Assembly: GCA_002441125.1 (NCBI GenBank)
Contig: DJVI01000023.1
Location: 1-20,924 of the forward strand
DNA: 20,924 bases
Reading direction: 5' to 3'
Source of the DNA: Caldifarciminota bacterium UBA6260
GTDB lineage: Bacteria > Hydrothermota > 32-111
The translations under genes were made by a program, and so were the position numbers. Shown one piece after another: positions 1-7,406 of the stretch. Each line of letters opens with the position of its first letter. The stretch's first letter is position 1. The notes under the pieces were generated by a model. The model was not told where the DNA came from. It ran no database searches and saw nothing but the letters and a program-made list of their open reading frames with translations.

Positions 1-599
1 AACCTGCTACTCAACCTTTCCAAACACCTGACTTTGGAGTTCCTCCAGCTTTCACTCAACCTAAGGTTGAAGAGGTAAAAAAGGAAGAACCTTTCGCTAA
101 TCCTTTCGCTCAGCCTCAACAACAAAAACCTGCTACTCAACCTTTCCAAACTCCTGACTTTGGAGTCCCTCCAGCTTTTGCTCAACCTAAAGTTGAAGAG
201 GTAAAAAAGGAAGAGCCTTTCGTTAATCCTTTCGCTCAGCCTCAACAACAAAAACCTGCTGCATCAGTTTCAAGTAAAGCTGGTTCACCTGTTTTTGATG
301 TTTTACTTGCAGGTTTCAATCTTCCACCAGATTTTAAATCTTTACCTGAAAATGTTCAAAAAGCACATAAAGATGCAATTAAACTTGCAAGACAACTTGC
401 TAAAGATATACTTTTGTACCATAAAGATGATGTTGAAAGAGGTCTTGCTTACGGTAATATTAAAGATGTTTTAAAAGATGAAATTGAAAAATCCTACAAG
501 TTTTATTCACAAAGGATACCTTCTGAAATTATCAGTTCCACAAATTATTTTAACGAAGCTTTAAATAAAATTATCTGCAAGGGACAAAACATATTTTAA
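1..599 (+). CDS. 3' end of an unrecognised gene: P/Q-rich repeat linker plus helical C-terminal domain
   Basis: The reading frame is open from base 3 to the TAA at 597-599, with no start in the window, so this is the last ~198 residues of a longer protein. The first ~84 residues are two copies of a 42-residue unit rich in Pro, Gln, Phe and Ala with a charged KVEEVKKEE core; a third copy begins at base 255 and breaks off after two codons. After a short spacer, about 100 residues form an amphipathic helical domain (FDVLLAGFNLPPDF, then helices with many Lys, Glu and Asp) ending in KGQNIF. There is no signal peptide, membrane segment or known catalytic motif in the visible part. I do not recognise the family. 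A disordered linker joining an N-terminal domain to a helical bundle in a cytoplasmic protein is the best reading. A TTG at 414 could start a 61-codon ORF, but the frame is clearly coding upstream of it. The stop overlaps the convergent kinase gene by 4 bp. Confidence 0.8.
   Translation, partial: PATQPFQTPDFGVPPAFTQPKVEEVKKEEPFANPFAQPQQQKPATQPFQTPDFGVPPAFAQPKVEEVKKEEPFVNPFAQPQQQKPAASVSSKAGSPVFDVLLAGFNLPPDFKSLPENVQKAHKDAIKLARQLAKDILLYHKDDVERGLAYGNIKDVLKDEIEKSYKFYSQRIPSEIISSTNYFNEALNKIICKGQNIF
3..254 (+). repeat. Two tandem 126-bp in-frame direct repeats
   Basis: Copy 1 is 3-128 and copy 2 is 129-254. By eye they differ at 7 of 126 positions, four of the changes being synonymous third-base changes, and they encode nearly identical 42-residue units. 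A third copy starts at 255 (CCTGCT) and then diverges. The array continues off the left edge, so the total copy number is unknown. Confidence 0.9.
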
Positions 600-2131
600 T
601 ATTTGAAAGCTGAACCACCAACAAACTCTCTTAATACTGATGTTGGTGGTATTTTTTCTATAGAGATCTCTTTAAAAAAAGATAGAATGAACAGTAATCT
701 TCTCGAATCCAAATAAAAATCACTTTTTTCATCTATTTCCTGCAATAAAGGTTTAGCAAAATTTTTTAAAACAGAAAGTTCATACAAGAGGGATGAATTG
801 AAAAAGAAATCCGCACTTTCTTGATAAGGAAAAATATTTTTTTCTTCTCCTTCACGAACATGTTTCCACATTTTTAATGTAGTTTCAGCTGAATGGTTTC
901 TAAAAAGATAATCCCTCACTATCCTTCTTATCAATCTGTTATCTGTTGTTGAGATTCTATGTGTATTATCAATATTTATTTGAGTTAAGGCTGAAACATA
1001 TATTTTCAATTTCATCTCTTTTGGTATTGTTTCAGTCAACCTTTCATTCAAACCATGTATACCTTCGATTATTAAAATACTATTTTCACCCATCTTCAAT
1101 TTTGTTCCATCTTTTGATCTTTTACCGGTTGTGAAATCGAATTTTGGGTTCAATATCTCCTCACCTTTTATAAGGGAGTTCAAATTTTTATTAAAAAATT
1201 CAACATCCAAAGCATCTATAGATTCAAAATCTTTTTTCCCATCTTCCCCTACTTTTATCTTATCGTTATCAAGGAAATAATCATCAAGAGAGATCCCGAC
1301 AACTGAAAGTCCCAAAACTTTTAACTGAATAGATAACCTTTTCAAAAAGGTTGTTTTCCCTGAAGATGAAGGACCAGCAATAAGTATCATCTTCAATTTC
1401 CCTCTCTGGGAATCAACAAAATTCGCTATCTCTACAATCTTTTTCTCATGTAAAGCTTCACAAACATGAATAAGTTCAAATATCTCATCATTTTCAATAG
1501 ATTCTTTAATATTTTTAACAGATCTCCATCCTAAAATTTTTGCCCACTTTTCAGATTCGTTAAATATTGCGAAAAGTTTTTTCTGTTCCCTCTTAACATC
1601 ATCCTTTGAAATGTAAACTATAAATCCCGGAGGATAGTATTTAATAAAAGAACCTTTTAAAATTGAAGTGGAGTCAACAACAGGTGTAAAGAAGAACTCT
1701 TTCACATTGTTGTATTCACAAAGAAAAGCCCCATTTATATCTGAATCATTCAAAACTTCTAATTTATCTTTTTCACATTTGAAAATTTCAAGAAGTTCAT
1801 CTTTTGTCCTATACTTTGAAGAAAATCTCTCATCATTTTCAATCCTTTTCTCAATAATCTCATTTATCTTTGCTATATCATTTTCACAAAGCAAAATATC
1901 TGAAAAAACTTCACAGTAAAGTCCCCCATTTATTGTATGTTCAACATTAAGTTTTGCATTTTTGAAATTTGAAATTATTATATCTTTTAAAAGTAAAACC
2001 AAACTGTTCTGAAGAACGAGTTTTCCATAGAAAGAGTCAGAAAAAATAGAGTTTTTCTCACCATACAGTGAGCCATCCTCAATTGGAATCAACTTGTTTT
2101 TTCTTTCGTAACAAACAACTTTTCTTTCCAT
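596..2131 (-). CDS. Nucleoside kinase, uridine kinase / phosphoribulokinase family, with ThrRS-like N-terminal domain
   Basis: A cytoplasmic P-loop kinase of 511 residues. Members of this family transfer phosphate from ATP to a nucleoside, probably uridine or cytidine (family knowledge). The P-loop GPSSSGKT is at 253-260, a substrate-loop SLDDYF at 281-286, a Walker-B-like strand IIEGIHGLN at 354-362, and a basic lid (RLIRRIVRDYLFRN) near 399-412. The end IPPTSVLREFVGGS is the usual C-terminal signature of this group. The N-terminal ~170 residues resemble the second additional (editing-like) domain of threonyl-tRNA synthetase, around NAKLNVEHTINGGLYCE (58-74). The HxxxH motif of the true editing site is missing, and the TGS domain that often precedes it is not evident, so the protein looks N-terminally short. 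ATG at 2131 is the only sensible start: the next Met is residue 248 and the tRNA-Thr gene ends 8 bases upstream. There is no Shine-Dalgarno between tRNA and ATG. The exact substrate is not certain. Confidence 0.88.
   Translation of the reverse strand: MERKVVCYERKNKLIPIEDGSLYGEKNSIFSDSFYGKLVLQNSLVLLLKDIIISNFKNAKLNVEHTINGGLYCEVFSDILLCENDIAKINEIIEKRIENDERFSSKYRTKDELLEIFKCEKDKLEVLNDSDINGAFLCEYNNVKEFFFTPVVDSTSILKGSFIKYYPPGFIVYISKDDVKREQKKLFAIFNESEKWAKILGWRSVKNIKESIENDEIFELIHVCEALHEKKIVEIANFVDSQRGKLKMILIAGPSSSGKTTFLKRLSIQLKVLGLSVVGISLDDYFLDNDKIKVGEDGKKDFESIDALDVEFFNKNLNSLIKGEEILNPKFDFTTGKRSKDGTKLKMGENSILIIEGIHGLNERLTETIPKEMKLKIYVSALTQINIDNTHRISTTDNRLIRRIVRDYLFRNHSAETTLKMWKHVREGEEKNIFPYQESADFFFNSSLLYELSVLKNFAKPLLQEIDEKSDFYLDSRRLLFILSFFKEISIEKIPPTSVLREFVGGSAFKY
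614..657 (+). terminator. Possible terminator for the left-edge gene, inside the kinase coding sequence
   Basis: ACCACCAACA (614-623) and TGTTGGTGGT (641-650) form a perfect 10-bp stem with a 17-nt loop, followed by six T at 652-657. It starts 14 bases after the plus-strand stop codon. The same bases encode the conserved kinase end (IPPTS...FVGGS), so the inverted repeat may simply follow from the Pro-Pro-Thr and Val-Gly-Gly codons. The long loop weakens the call. Confidence 0.4.
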
Positions 2132-2139
2132 AATTTAAA

Positions 2140-2211
2140 AGCTGGTGGGCGGATTTGAACCGCCGACCCGCGCTTTACGAAAGCGCTGCTCTACCACTGA
2201 GCCACACCAGC
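2140..2211 (-). tRNA. tRNA-Thr (anticodon CGU)
   Basis: On the minus strand the cloverleaf is complete. The acceptor GCTGGTG pairs with CACCAGC at all seven positions, the D arm is GCTC/GAGC, and the anticodon arm is GCGCT-TTCGTAA-AGCGC with CGT as anticodon (reads ACG, Thr). The variable loop is 5 nt and the T arm is GGCGG-TTCAAAT-CCGCC. The G1-C72 and C2-G71 pairs agree with known Thr identity elements. The discriminator base appears to be U (2140), and CCA is not encoded. It lies between the C25 protease stop and the kinase start, in the same direction as both. Confidence 0.96.
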
Positions 2212-2220
2212 AGAGTTAGA

Positions 2221-2248
2221 ATTTTACATTCAAAAATTTTGATGTCAA
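2221..2248 (-). promoter_or_regulatory. Sigma70-type promoter for tRNA-Thr and the nucleoside kinase
   Basis: Read on the minus strand, a consensus -35 TTGACA (2243-2248) is followed by a 16-bp spacer and a -10 TAAAAT (2221-2226). Initiation would fall at about 2213-2215, just before the tRNA 5' end at 2211. The -35 begins four bases after the C25 protease stop codon. The kinase has no other room for a promoter, so tRNA and kinase are probably one transcript. Confidence 0.72.
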
Positions 2249-2251
2249 CTA

Positions 2252-5200
2252 TCATTTCAAAAATATTATCTTATCTGAAAACTCTGTTTTCCCATCATAC
2301 AATAGTTTTAAAAATAAAATCTTTGAGGAAGTTTTCAGATTCGATAATTTTAAAATGTATCCGTTTACACCTTTCTTAACAGAAAAATTATAATTAAAAA
2401 TATTTCTTCCTGAAACATCATAAAACTTCACATTTATCTTTCCCTCACTGGGAGCGTATAAAGATAATTTTAACTCCTTTGATGTTATATTCTTATCAAA
2501 AGATAAAACTTTGAATCCTTTTGTTGGAGAAGAATTTTCAAAATCTTCAATACTCAGTTTCAGTTCGAAGAAATCTATTATTCTTTTAAGCCACCCGGAT
2601 TTTGAAGATAAAGAATCTTTGTCAACAATATTTCCAAATTCAAAAGAGGAGGCTACCGTTCTATATTTTTCATTTTTAAATGATACAGCATAATTACTGT
2701 ATGAATTGTAAAAAACTATTTTGGAACCATTTATAGTATCAATTATATCAAGATAATTTGATGGAGTGTAGTTTAGATTTATAAGCTCAGATATTGTTCC
2801 ATCCTTTCCATAGAATATTGAAGGTGAGGTTGAAACACCATCACTTTTAGGTTTCACATTGCAAACAGTGTTGAAGTTGTATCCATTCGAGTATAAAGGA
2901 TCCCAATAGAAAACCTCTCCCCCTTCAATGTAAAGTTTTAAAACTCCATCTTTTAAAAGAGAATCTATATTTGATGCTACATCATCTGAAGAAGGGATAA
3001 CTCCATTATTCGGATAAGATCCTGCTATTAAAAATATGAACCTGTAATTCTTTACATTTTCAGGTTCGATACTTTTAAGATTGTCTCCCAAATAACCCCA
3101 TGATTTAAGAATAGAATCCAAATAGTAAGGTGAATTTGAAGATTTTGAATAATCAAGAATGAGATAATCTTTTCTGTTTATATAAACTTCCTTAACAAGT
3201 GTATCTGAAAGACCGAGTGTGTCGGTGTAAATCGCTTTCACATATACTTGGGAAAATGTATCAACATTTTGAACAAAACCTGTAAAACCTTCAAGATTGA
3301 TAGAATCAAAACCTCCCAGACTTTCAACATCAATGAATGATGGAGATATTTTTAATAATGTCGTATCAAAAGAATTCAAAAAGATTCTCAACTTTCTATC
3401 CTTTTCATCTGAAAGATTTTTAAGTTTTATTGTAAAGTTGATTGTATCAAAAGAGGTTATATTGGTTTCTTTAGAAAACAATTTTATAGAATCTATTATT
3501 GTTTCAGGTGCTTTTATAAAAAATCTTCTTCTTGAAAACAAAGTTGAATCTATGTTGAAAAATTTGAAACCTAACGAATCGTAGGTGTTATTTTTAGTAT
3601 CGTTTTTTATTTTGAAAACTATCGGATTTTTAGAGTATGAAGTATCTGAAGGCAAAATCGTATCTTTAAAACTGAAAACATTTGAATACGCTTTTATATT
3701 ACCTGAATAGGTAAAAAGTGAACAAGAGAGAGAATAGAGTGTATCAATTCCTTTGTTCTCTATCAAAAGGTAAATTTTTCCAGAATCGGCTGATGTGAAA
3801 ATACCATCAGGTTTATTAAAATAAAACAGGGAATCTTTAACAATTATATTTTTTATAGAAGGATAGAAGTTAGAGTTTATTATAACAGAGTATGCACTAT
3901 CAGGCTTATAATCGTTTTTAAACGCATAAAATCTTATAGTATCCTCAACATTCCCATCAAGATAAAATGATACTTTTCCATTAACATCACTTACTTGTAC
4001 ATCGGTAAGTGAATCTTTTATAATGTATGAAACTCTTACATCCTTTAAAGGTTGACCGTTCGTTTTACTGTAAACATAAAGATCAAAATTATATTGTGAT
4101 GAAGGGATAGATGAAGCAACATCTATATAAAGAGAGTCAAGTGAAGTATAAAATTCAAGTGAAGGATCACCTAAAAGGTTGTACTGTTCAAAATACCTTT
4201 TCCCAGTTGAAGGGAAAGAGTTGAGCACGGAAAGTTTTGCAAAATATATAAGATCTGAAAGATTCGTATAATTTGAATCAATATAAAAATCAAAGAATCT
4301 CCTTTCCATAACATCATCTTCATCCCAATATGAATAGACTGATGAACCGAGATAAGAAACTGCACCACCATTACTCCTGTTAACCCAAGTTTCTCCAAAA
4401 CAATCTGATGAGTATGCATAGTTACCTGTGAGACAAGCATAACTTGAAACGAAAGGATAAAGGTTTTTGTTGGAAAGATTCAAAACATCACTCTGGTAAA
4501 AAACTGGACCTGCCCAATATGTAACATCTCCATGTCCAGAATAAACGGCAAGAGATCTTCCACTATTTATCGCTGTTGAAACATCTGTCCCAGTTCCATA
4601 GTAATAAAATAAAGAATCAACTTCCATTCCTATACTTCTCAACCTATTCATAACATAAAGGTTTGTTGATTCTGCAACCTGATGGAAACTCCCATCATCT
4701 GAAGCCATGAAGTATCCTTTTTTCGTCCAACTGTTACTGTTTGAAAAAAGAGAGTATTGGTAAGTTATATTTTTTGAAACTATATTTTTCAAATTTATTG
4801 TATCCTTAACAGGAAATCTACCTATACCAACATCAGGTAAAAAATCTGAACCTTCAAGAGTAGCATAGTAAAGATCCGTTGGGGGATAATCTGTTTCGGT
4901 TCCTATATAGTTAGGTATTATGTTAACATCTCCAACAAGCAGAACATATTCAAGTGGAATTGTTGTGTTGTTGTAAACATTAAGTATACCATTTTTTATT
5001 TGCTCTTTTGTAGATCCCACAGTATCTATAAGAAGTATTTCAGTATAATATCCTTCTTTCTTTTTCAGATTCAAAAAATCATCCATGTAAGGTTTCATAG
5101 TTGAATTAACAACAAAAAGATATTTTCTTTTCAAAGAACCCTTCTCTCCAAAATCCGTTTTTACATTTTCAGGTATTTCAAAATAGATTCCATCAAAAAA

Positions 5201-5731
5201 GAAAAGTTTGTTTGTTTTTCTTTCATAAACCATTGGATTAACTTCAACCTGATATACAAAATACCCTTTTCTTTTACCAACAAATTTCAAATCTAAAACT
5301 TTTTCTGGATATTTTTCATCAGAGTTATAGAATCTTTCATCTATAAAAAATTCATTCTCGTTTTTAGATTTTATTACTGGCTTCTGTAATGGATAAATTC
5401 CTTTTTCAGGTATTTTTATATCTATCAACTTTTTCTGGCCAATAAATATATTTTTTAAATCAACATCCTTTTCCTTTGAAAAGAGTAAAAATCTGTAAGA
5501 AGGAAGTTGGGGGTATCCATATTTTGTAGTTTTAAAACCATTTTTTACATCTACCTTTAAAAAGCCATCTTTCAAATAGTATTCAAAACTTTCAAGTTTT
5601 ATACTGTATTTAGAAGAATTTTTTTCTATTTTAAATCCATCATCAGAAGATTTTTCTATTTTAAATATTTCAGAAGAATTTAAAAATAAAAAATATAAAA
5701 ACAAAAAAAAGAAAGTTATAATTTTTTTCAT
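2252..5731 (-). CDS. Secreted gingipain-like cysteine protease (peptidase family C25) with C-terminal sorting-type domain
   Basis: A 1159-residue secreted protease precursor. Residues 1-20 are a signal peptide (MKK plus a Phe/Leu core). A propeptide-like region follows, with GYPQLPSYRF at 72-81. The C25 catalytic domain spans about 200-530: LLVGDVN at 264-270, GIGRFPV at 302-308, the catalytic His in YSGHG (His400), the nucleophile in SSYACLTG (Cys433), and the domain-closing LLGDPSL at 519-525. Next come Ig-like beta segments (about 530-850), then a Rossmann-like stretch (about 853-1050: ILDYSK, FIFLIAGSYP, LYIEGGEVFYWD) resembling glutamine-amidotransferase-fold domains of secreted proteins. 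The last ~80 residues (FKVLSFDKN...FYDVSGRNI...KIIFLK) resemble a type IX sorting domain but lack the usual YPNP motif. Signal peptide and AAGGAG 8 bases upstream fix the start at ATG 5729-5731. It is transcribed divergently from a lipoprotein cluster. Peptide specificity cannot be read from sequence. Confidence 0.9.
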   Translation of the reverse strand: MKKIITFFFLFLYFLFLNSSEIFKIEKSSDDGFKIEKNSSKYSIKLESFEYYLKDGFLKVDVKNGFKTTKYGYPQLPSYRFLLFSKEKDVDLKNIFIGQKKLIDIKIPEKGIYPLQKPVIKSKNENEFFIDERFYNSDEKYPEKVLDLKFVGKRKGYFVYQVEVNPMVYERKTNKLFFFDGIYFEIPENVKTDFGEKGSLKRKYLFVVNSTMKPYMDDFLNLKKKEGYYTEILLIDTVGSTKEQIKNGILNVYNNTTIPLEYVLLVGDVNIIPNYIGTETDYPPTDLYYATLEGSDFLPDVGIGRFPVKDTINLKNIVSKNITYQYSLFSNSNSWTKKGYFMASDDGSFHQVAESTNLYVMNRLRSIGMEVDSLFYYYGTGTDVSTAINSGRSLAVYSGHGDVTYWAGPVFYQSDVLNLSNKNLYPFVSSYACLTGNYAYSSDCFGETWVNRSNGGAVSYLGSSVYSYWDEDDVMERRFFDFYIDSNYTNLSDLIYFAKLSVLNSFPSTGKRYFEQYNLLGDPSLEFYTSLDSLYIDVASSIPSSQYNFDLYVYSKTNGQPLKDVRVSYIIKDSLTDVQVSDVNGKVSFYLDGNVEDTIRFYAFKNDYKPDSAYSVIINSNFYPSIKNIIVKDSLFYFNKPDGIFTSADSGKIYLLIENKGIDTLYSLSCSLFTYSGNIKAYSNVFSFKDTILPSDTSYSKNPIVFKIKNDTKNNTYDSLGFKFFNIDSTLFSRRRFFIKAPETIIDSIKLFSKETNITSFDTINFTIKLKNLSDEKDRKLRIFLNSFDTTLLKISPSFIDVESLGGFDSINLEGFTGFVQNVDTFSQVYVKAIYTDTLGLSDTLVKEVYINRKDYLILDYSKSSNSPYYLDSILKSWGYLGDNLKSIEPENVKNYRFIFLIAGSYPNNGVIPSSDDVASNIDSLLKDGVLKLYIEGGEVFYWDPLYSNGYNFNTVCNVKPKSDGVSTSPSIFYGKDGTISELINLNYTPSNYLDIIDTINGSKIVFYNSYSNYAVSFKNEKYRTVASSFEFGNIVDKDSLSSKSGWLKRIIDFFELKLSIEDFENSSPTKGFKVLSFDKNITSKELKLSLYAPSEGKINVKFYDVSGRNIFNYNFSVKKGVNGYILKLSNLKTSSKILFLKLLYDGKTEFSDKIIFLK

Positions 5732-5751
5732 ATAATATCTCCTTTTTTATA

Positions 5752-5780
5752 AATATAGTTTTTTATAACCTATTAGTCAA
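5752..5780 (-). promoter_or_regulatory. Promoter of the C25 protease gene
   Basis: On the minus strand, -35 TTGACT (5775-5780), a 17-bp spacer, and -10 TATATT (5752-5757). It lies 20 bp upstream of the ATG, with the AAGGAG ribosome site between. The -35 box is one half of the palindrome shared with the divergent promoter. Confidence 0.65.
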
Positions 5781-5791
5781 TACTATTGACT
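5775..5791. promoter_or_regulatory. Perfect 17-bp palindrome joining two divergent -35 boxes
   Basis: AGTCAATA-C-TATTGACT has 8-bp perfect arms around a central C at 5783. Each arm ends in TTGACT on its own strand, and each TTGACT sits 17 bp from a good -10 box. A dimeric regulator or a single polymerase bound here would affect both the protease and the lipoprotein transcripts. Whether it is a true operator or two facing -35 boxes cannot be told from one copy. Confidence 0.6.
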
Positions 5792-5814
5792 GTAATGGAC
5801 AATTATAATATAAC
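5786..5814 (+). promoter_or_regulatory. Promoter of the lipoprotein cluster
   Basis: -35 TTGACT (5786-5791), a 17-bp spacer, and -10 TATAAC (5809-5814), 20 bp ahead of the first lipoprotein ATG. An AAGGAGG ribosome site lies between -10 and the start. The -35 is shared with the palindrome at 5775-5791. Confidence 0.65.
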
Positions 5815-5834
5815 TTTATACAAAAGGAGGTTGA

Positions 5835-6344
5835 ATGAAATATTTGTTTCTATTACTTCTTCTCTTATCGTTAGTTTCATGTTCTTTGGGCCCTGTTTAT
5901 GTTTATAACTACCAGCCAGTTATAGAAATATTTGCGGATACTACACAAACAAAATTTTTTGTTGAAGATCTTTCTCCAGATGGATGGTGGTCAGGTGATG
6001 GAGTTGATTCGTTGGATTTTAAAATTCAGCTATCTGAAACAAAAAAGGTGAAATCGTATGTTACCGATATCAAGTTCAATCTTGTAACAGAAAATTATGG
6101 AAGTGTTTTTGAAGATAGAGTTTCCTTCATCACTCCAATAGAACTATCTGGAACAAAATCTGATACATTAACTTTACCCCTTTCGATAAACGAAAGGAGC
6201 GCTTACTATGTTGATATATCGGATGGAATAAATGATAATGTTGGAACTGCCGTTTTTATAATAAAAGCTATATATTACGATGAGTCTGGAAAAAGTTATG
6301 AATCACTTCCGTTCTATCTTCCGGTAAAAGTTATAAAACCATGA
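5835..6344 (+). CDS. Small lipoprotein, first of a paralogous set
   Basis: A 169-residue precursor. A short basic start and Leu-rich core lead to a lipobox LVSC (13-16), so the mature protein should be lipidated at Cys16. After it come LGPVYVYNYQPVIEIF, an acidic W-rich stretch (DGWWSGDG), alternating beta-type sequence, then DISDGINDNVGT and a closing YYDESGKSYESLPFYLPVKVIKP pattern. Neighbouring genes share YxQPV, the DG...DNVG motif and the terminal KV.KP. The fold is probably a small all-beta (Ig-like) domain; I do not recognise the family. The start is set by AAGGAGG and the signal peptide. It is the first gene after the promoter divergent from the C25 protease, with the next gene 8 bases downstream. 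Confidence 0.85.
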   Translation: MKYLFLLLLLLSLVSCSLGPVYVYNYQPVIEIFADTTQTKFFVEDLSPDGWWSGDGVDSLDFKIQLSETKKVKSYVTDIKFNLVTENYGSVFEDRVSFITPIELSGTKSDTLTLPLSINERSAYYVDISDGINDNVGTAVFIIKAIYYDESGKSYESLPFYLPVKVIKP

Positions 6345-6352
6345 GGTGAAAT

Positions 6353-6859
6353 ATGAAAAAGTTAATTTTAATTTTATTTTTTGCATTTTTACTTTCTTCC
6401 TGTTACACATCGCCAACTTCTATAAAATACTTTCAACCTGTTCTTGATATAAATATGAAGGATACACTTAACTTTTCAATTCCACTCGGAAGCGATTCTG
6501 TTTGGAGCTCTGATGATGTTGATTCCCTATATGAGGATGTTGTAATTTTCGAAAATGAAGGACTTAACGCTTATATAACTGAGATAGAATGGGAAATTTA
6601 TGATTACTCTGATAGAAGAAGGGAGGAGTATACTAAGATATTTTTGAACCCTGTAAAGGTTGATGGTAAATCAAATGACACATTATCCATTCTTTTCTTT
6701 TTAAACGGCTCCTCAGCTCAAAGATTGGATGAGAATGATGGTTCAAAGGATAATGTTGCATATGGAACAATAAGATTGAATATAAAATTTTATGATGATT
6801 ATGGTTTAACTTACACATCAAAGACATTCTATAAAAATGTAAAAGCGGTTGTCCAATAA
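6353..6859 (+). CDS. Small lipoprotein, second paralogue
   Basis: A 168-residue precursor with lipobox LSSC (14-17). The mature part follows the same plan as the preceding protein: YFQPVLDI near the N-terminus, a short acidic segment with Trp (VWSSDDVDSL), a beta-rich middle, NDTLSILFFLNGSSAQ where the first has SDTLTLPLSINERSAY, then NDGSKDNVAYGTIRLNIKFY and a final KNVKAVVQ. It is therefore a diverged duplicate. The ribosome site GAGGTG lies a few bases before ATG 6353, partly over the stop of the first gene, suggesting coupled translation. Function unknown; envelope location is predicted from the lipobox alone. Confidence 0.85.
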   Translation: MKKLILILFFAFLLSSCYTSPTSIKYFQPVLDINMKDTLNFSIPLGSDSVWSSDDVDSLYEDVVIFENEGLNAYITEIEWEIYDYSDRRREEYTKIFLNPVKVDGKSNDTLSILFFLNGSSAQRLDENDGSKDNVAYGTIRLNIKFYDDYGLTYTSKTFYKNVKAVVQ

Positions 6860-6872
6860 AAAGGGGTATTTT

Positions 6873-7406
6873 ATGAAAAATTTTCTTTATTTATCAATAT
6901 TCATCCTTTTTACAATATCTTGTTCAGTTGGTCCAATTCCAGTTTATTATACCCAACCTATAGTTAAAGTTTTAGATGATACACTTGAAGTTGTATTCTC
7001 TGTTCCAGATAAAGATGCATCAGGATGGAACCGTTATAATCCTTCAAACATAGGTTCAGATACAGTTTACATTTCACCAGAAGTTTACGAAAAAACAGGA
7101 ACAAAATCTTTCATTGAAAAGATAGAGTACAATTTTATAGTAGATGGGAATAGTGTTGAGAAAAAAACTTATGAATACGATATACCTATAGAAACTGTTG
7201 ATAAGGATACTATAAGTTTACCTGAACTTATGGTAATAGTTAACGAACAGCTCGCTTATAATATTGATATAGAAGATGGTTATGCAGATAATGTTGGGAA
7301 TGGAATACTTGAACTTTTAGTTTATTATACAGATTTGAAAGGTGAACAGTTTTCAACAGTACCAATAAGAAGGAAATTCAAAGTTGTTAAACCTTTAACA
7401 TATTGA
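6873..7406 (+). CDS. Small lipoprotein, third paralogue
   Basis: 177 residues from ATG 6873. An in-frame TTG at 6849 would add eight residues (MSNKKGYF) and overlap the previous gene; I reject it because ATG 6873 has AAGGGG six bases upstream and begins a normal signal peptide (MKNFLYLSIFILFTISC). The lipid Cys would be residue 17, with a slightly unusual lipobox (TISC). The mature sequence repeats the family plan: SVGPIPVYYTQPIVKVLDD, a Trp in an acidic region (DASGWNRYN), DTISLPELMVIVNEQLAYNI, DIEDGYADNVGNG and final FKVVKP. It is closest to the first member (CSxGPxxVYxxQP at the mature N-terminus). The stop codon lies inside the -35 box of the next gene's promoter. Function unknown. Confidence 0.85.
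   Translation: MKNFLYLSIFILFTISCSVGPIPVYYTQPIVKVLDDTLEVVFSVPDKDASGWNRYNPSNIGSDTVYISPEVYEKTGTKSFIEKIEYNFIVDGNSVEKKTYEYDIPIETVDKDTISLPELMVIVNEQLAYNIDIEDGYADNVGNGILELLVYYTDLKGEQFSTVPIRRKFKVVKPLTY

Noticed and set aside
414..599. A 61-codon ORF starting at TTG 414
   Set aside because: The same frame is open and clearly coding back to base 3, so it is the tail of a larger truncated gene.
2231..2241. CAAAAATTTTG palindrome between the C25 gene and the tRNA as a terminator
   Set aside because: Pure A-T stem without G-C pairs or a following T run; it fits better as promoter spacer.
4171..4440. 89-codon minus-strand ORF inside the C25 gene in another frame
   Set aside because: It overlaps the region coding for the catalytic Cys motif and has the biased composition of a frame shadow.
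6849..6872. TTG start eight codons upstream for the third lipoprotein
   Set aside because: ATG 6873 has a good ribosome site and begins a proper lipoprotein signal peptide; the extension overlaps the previous gene.
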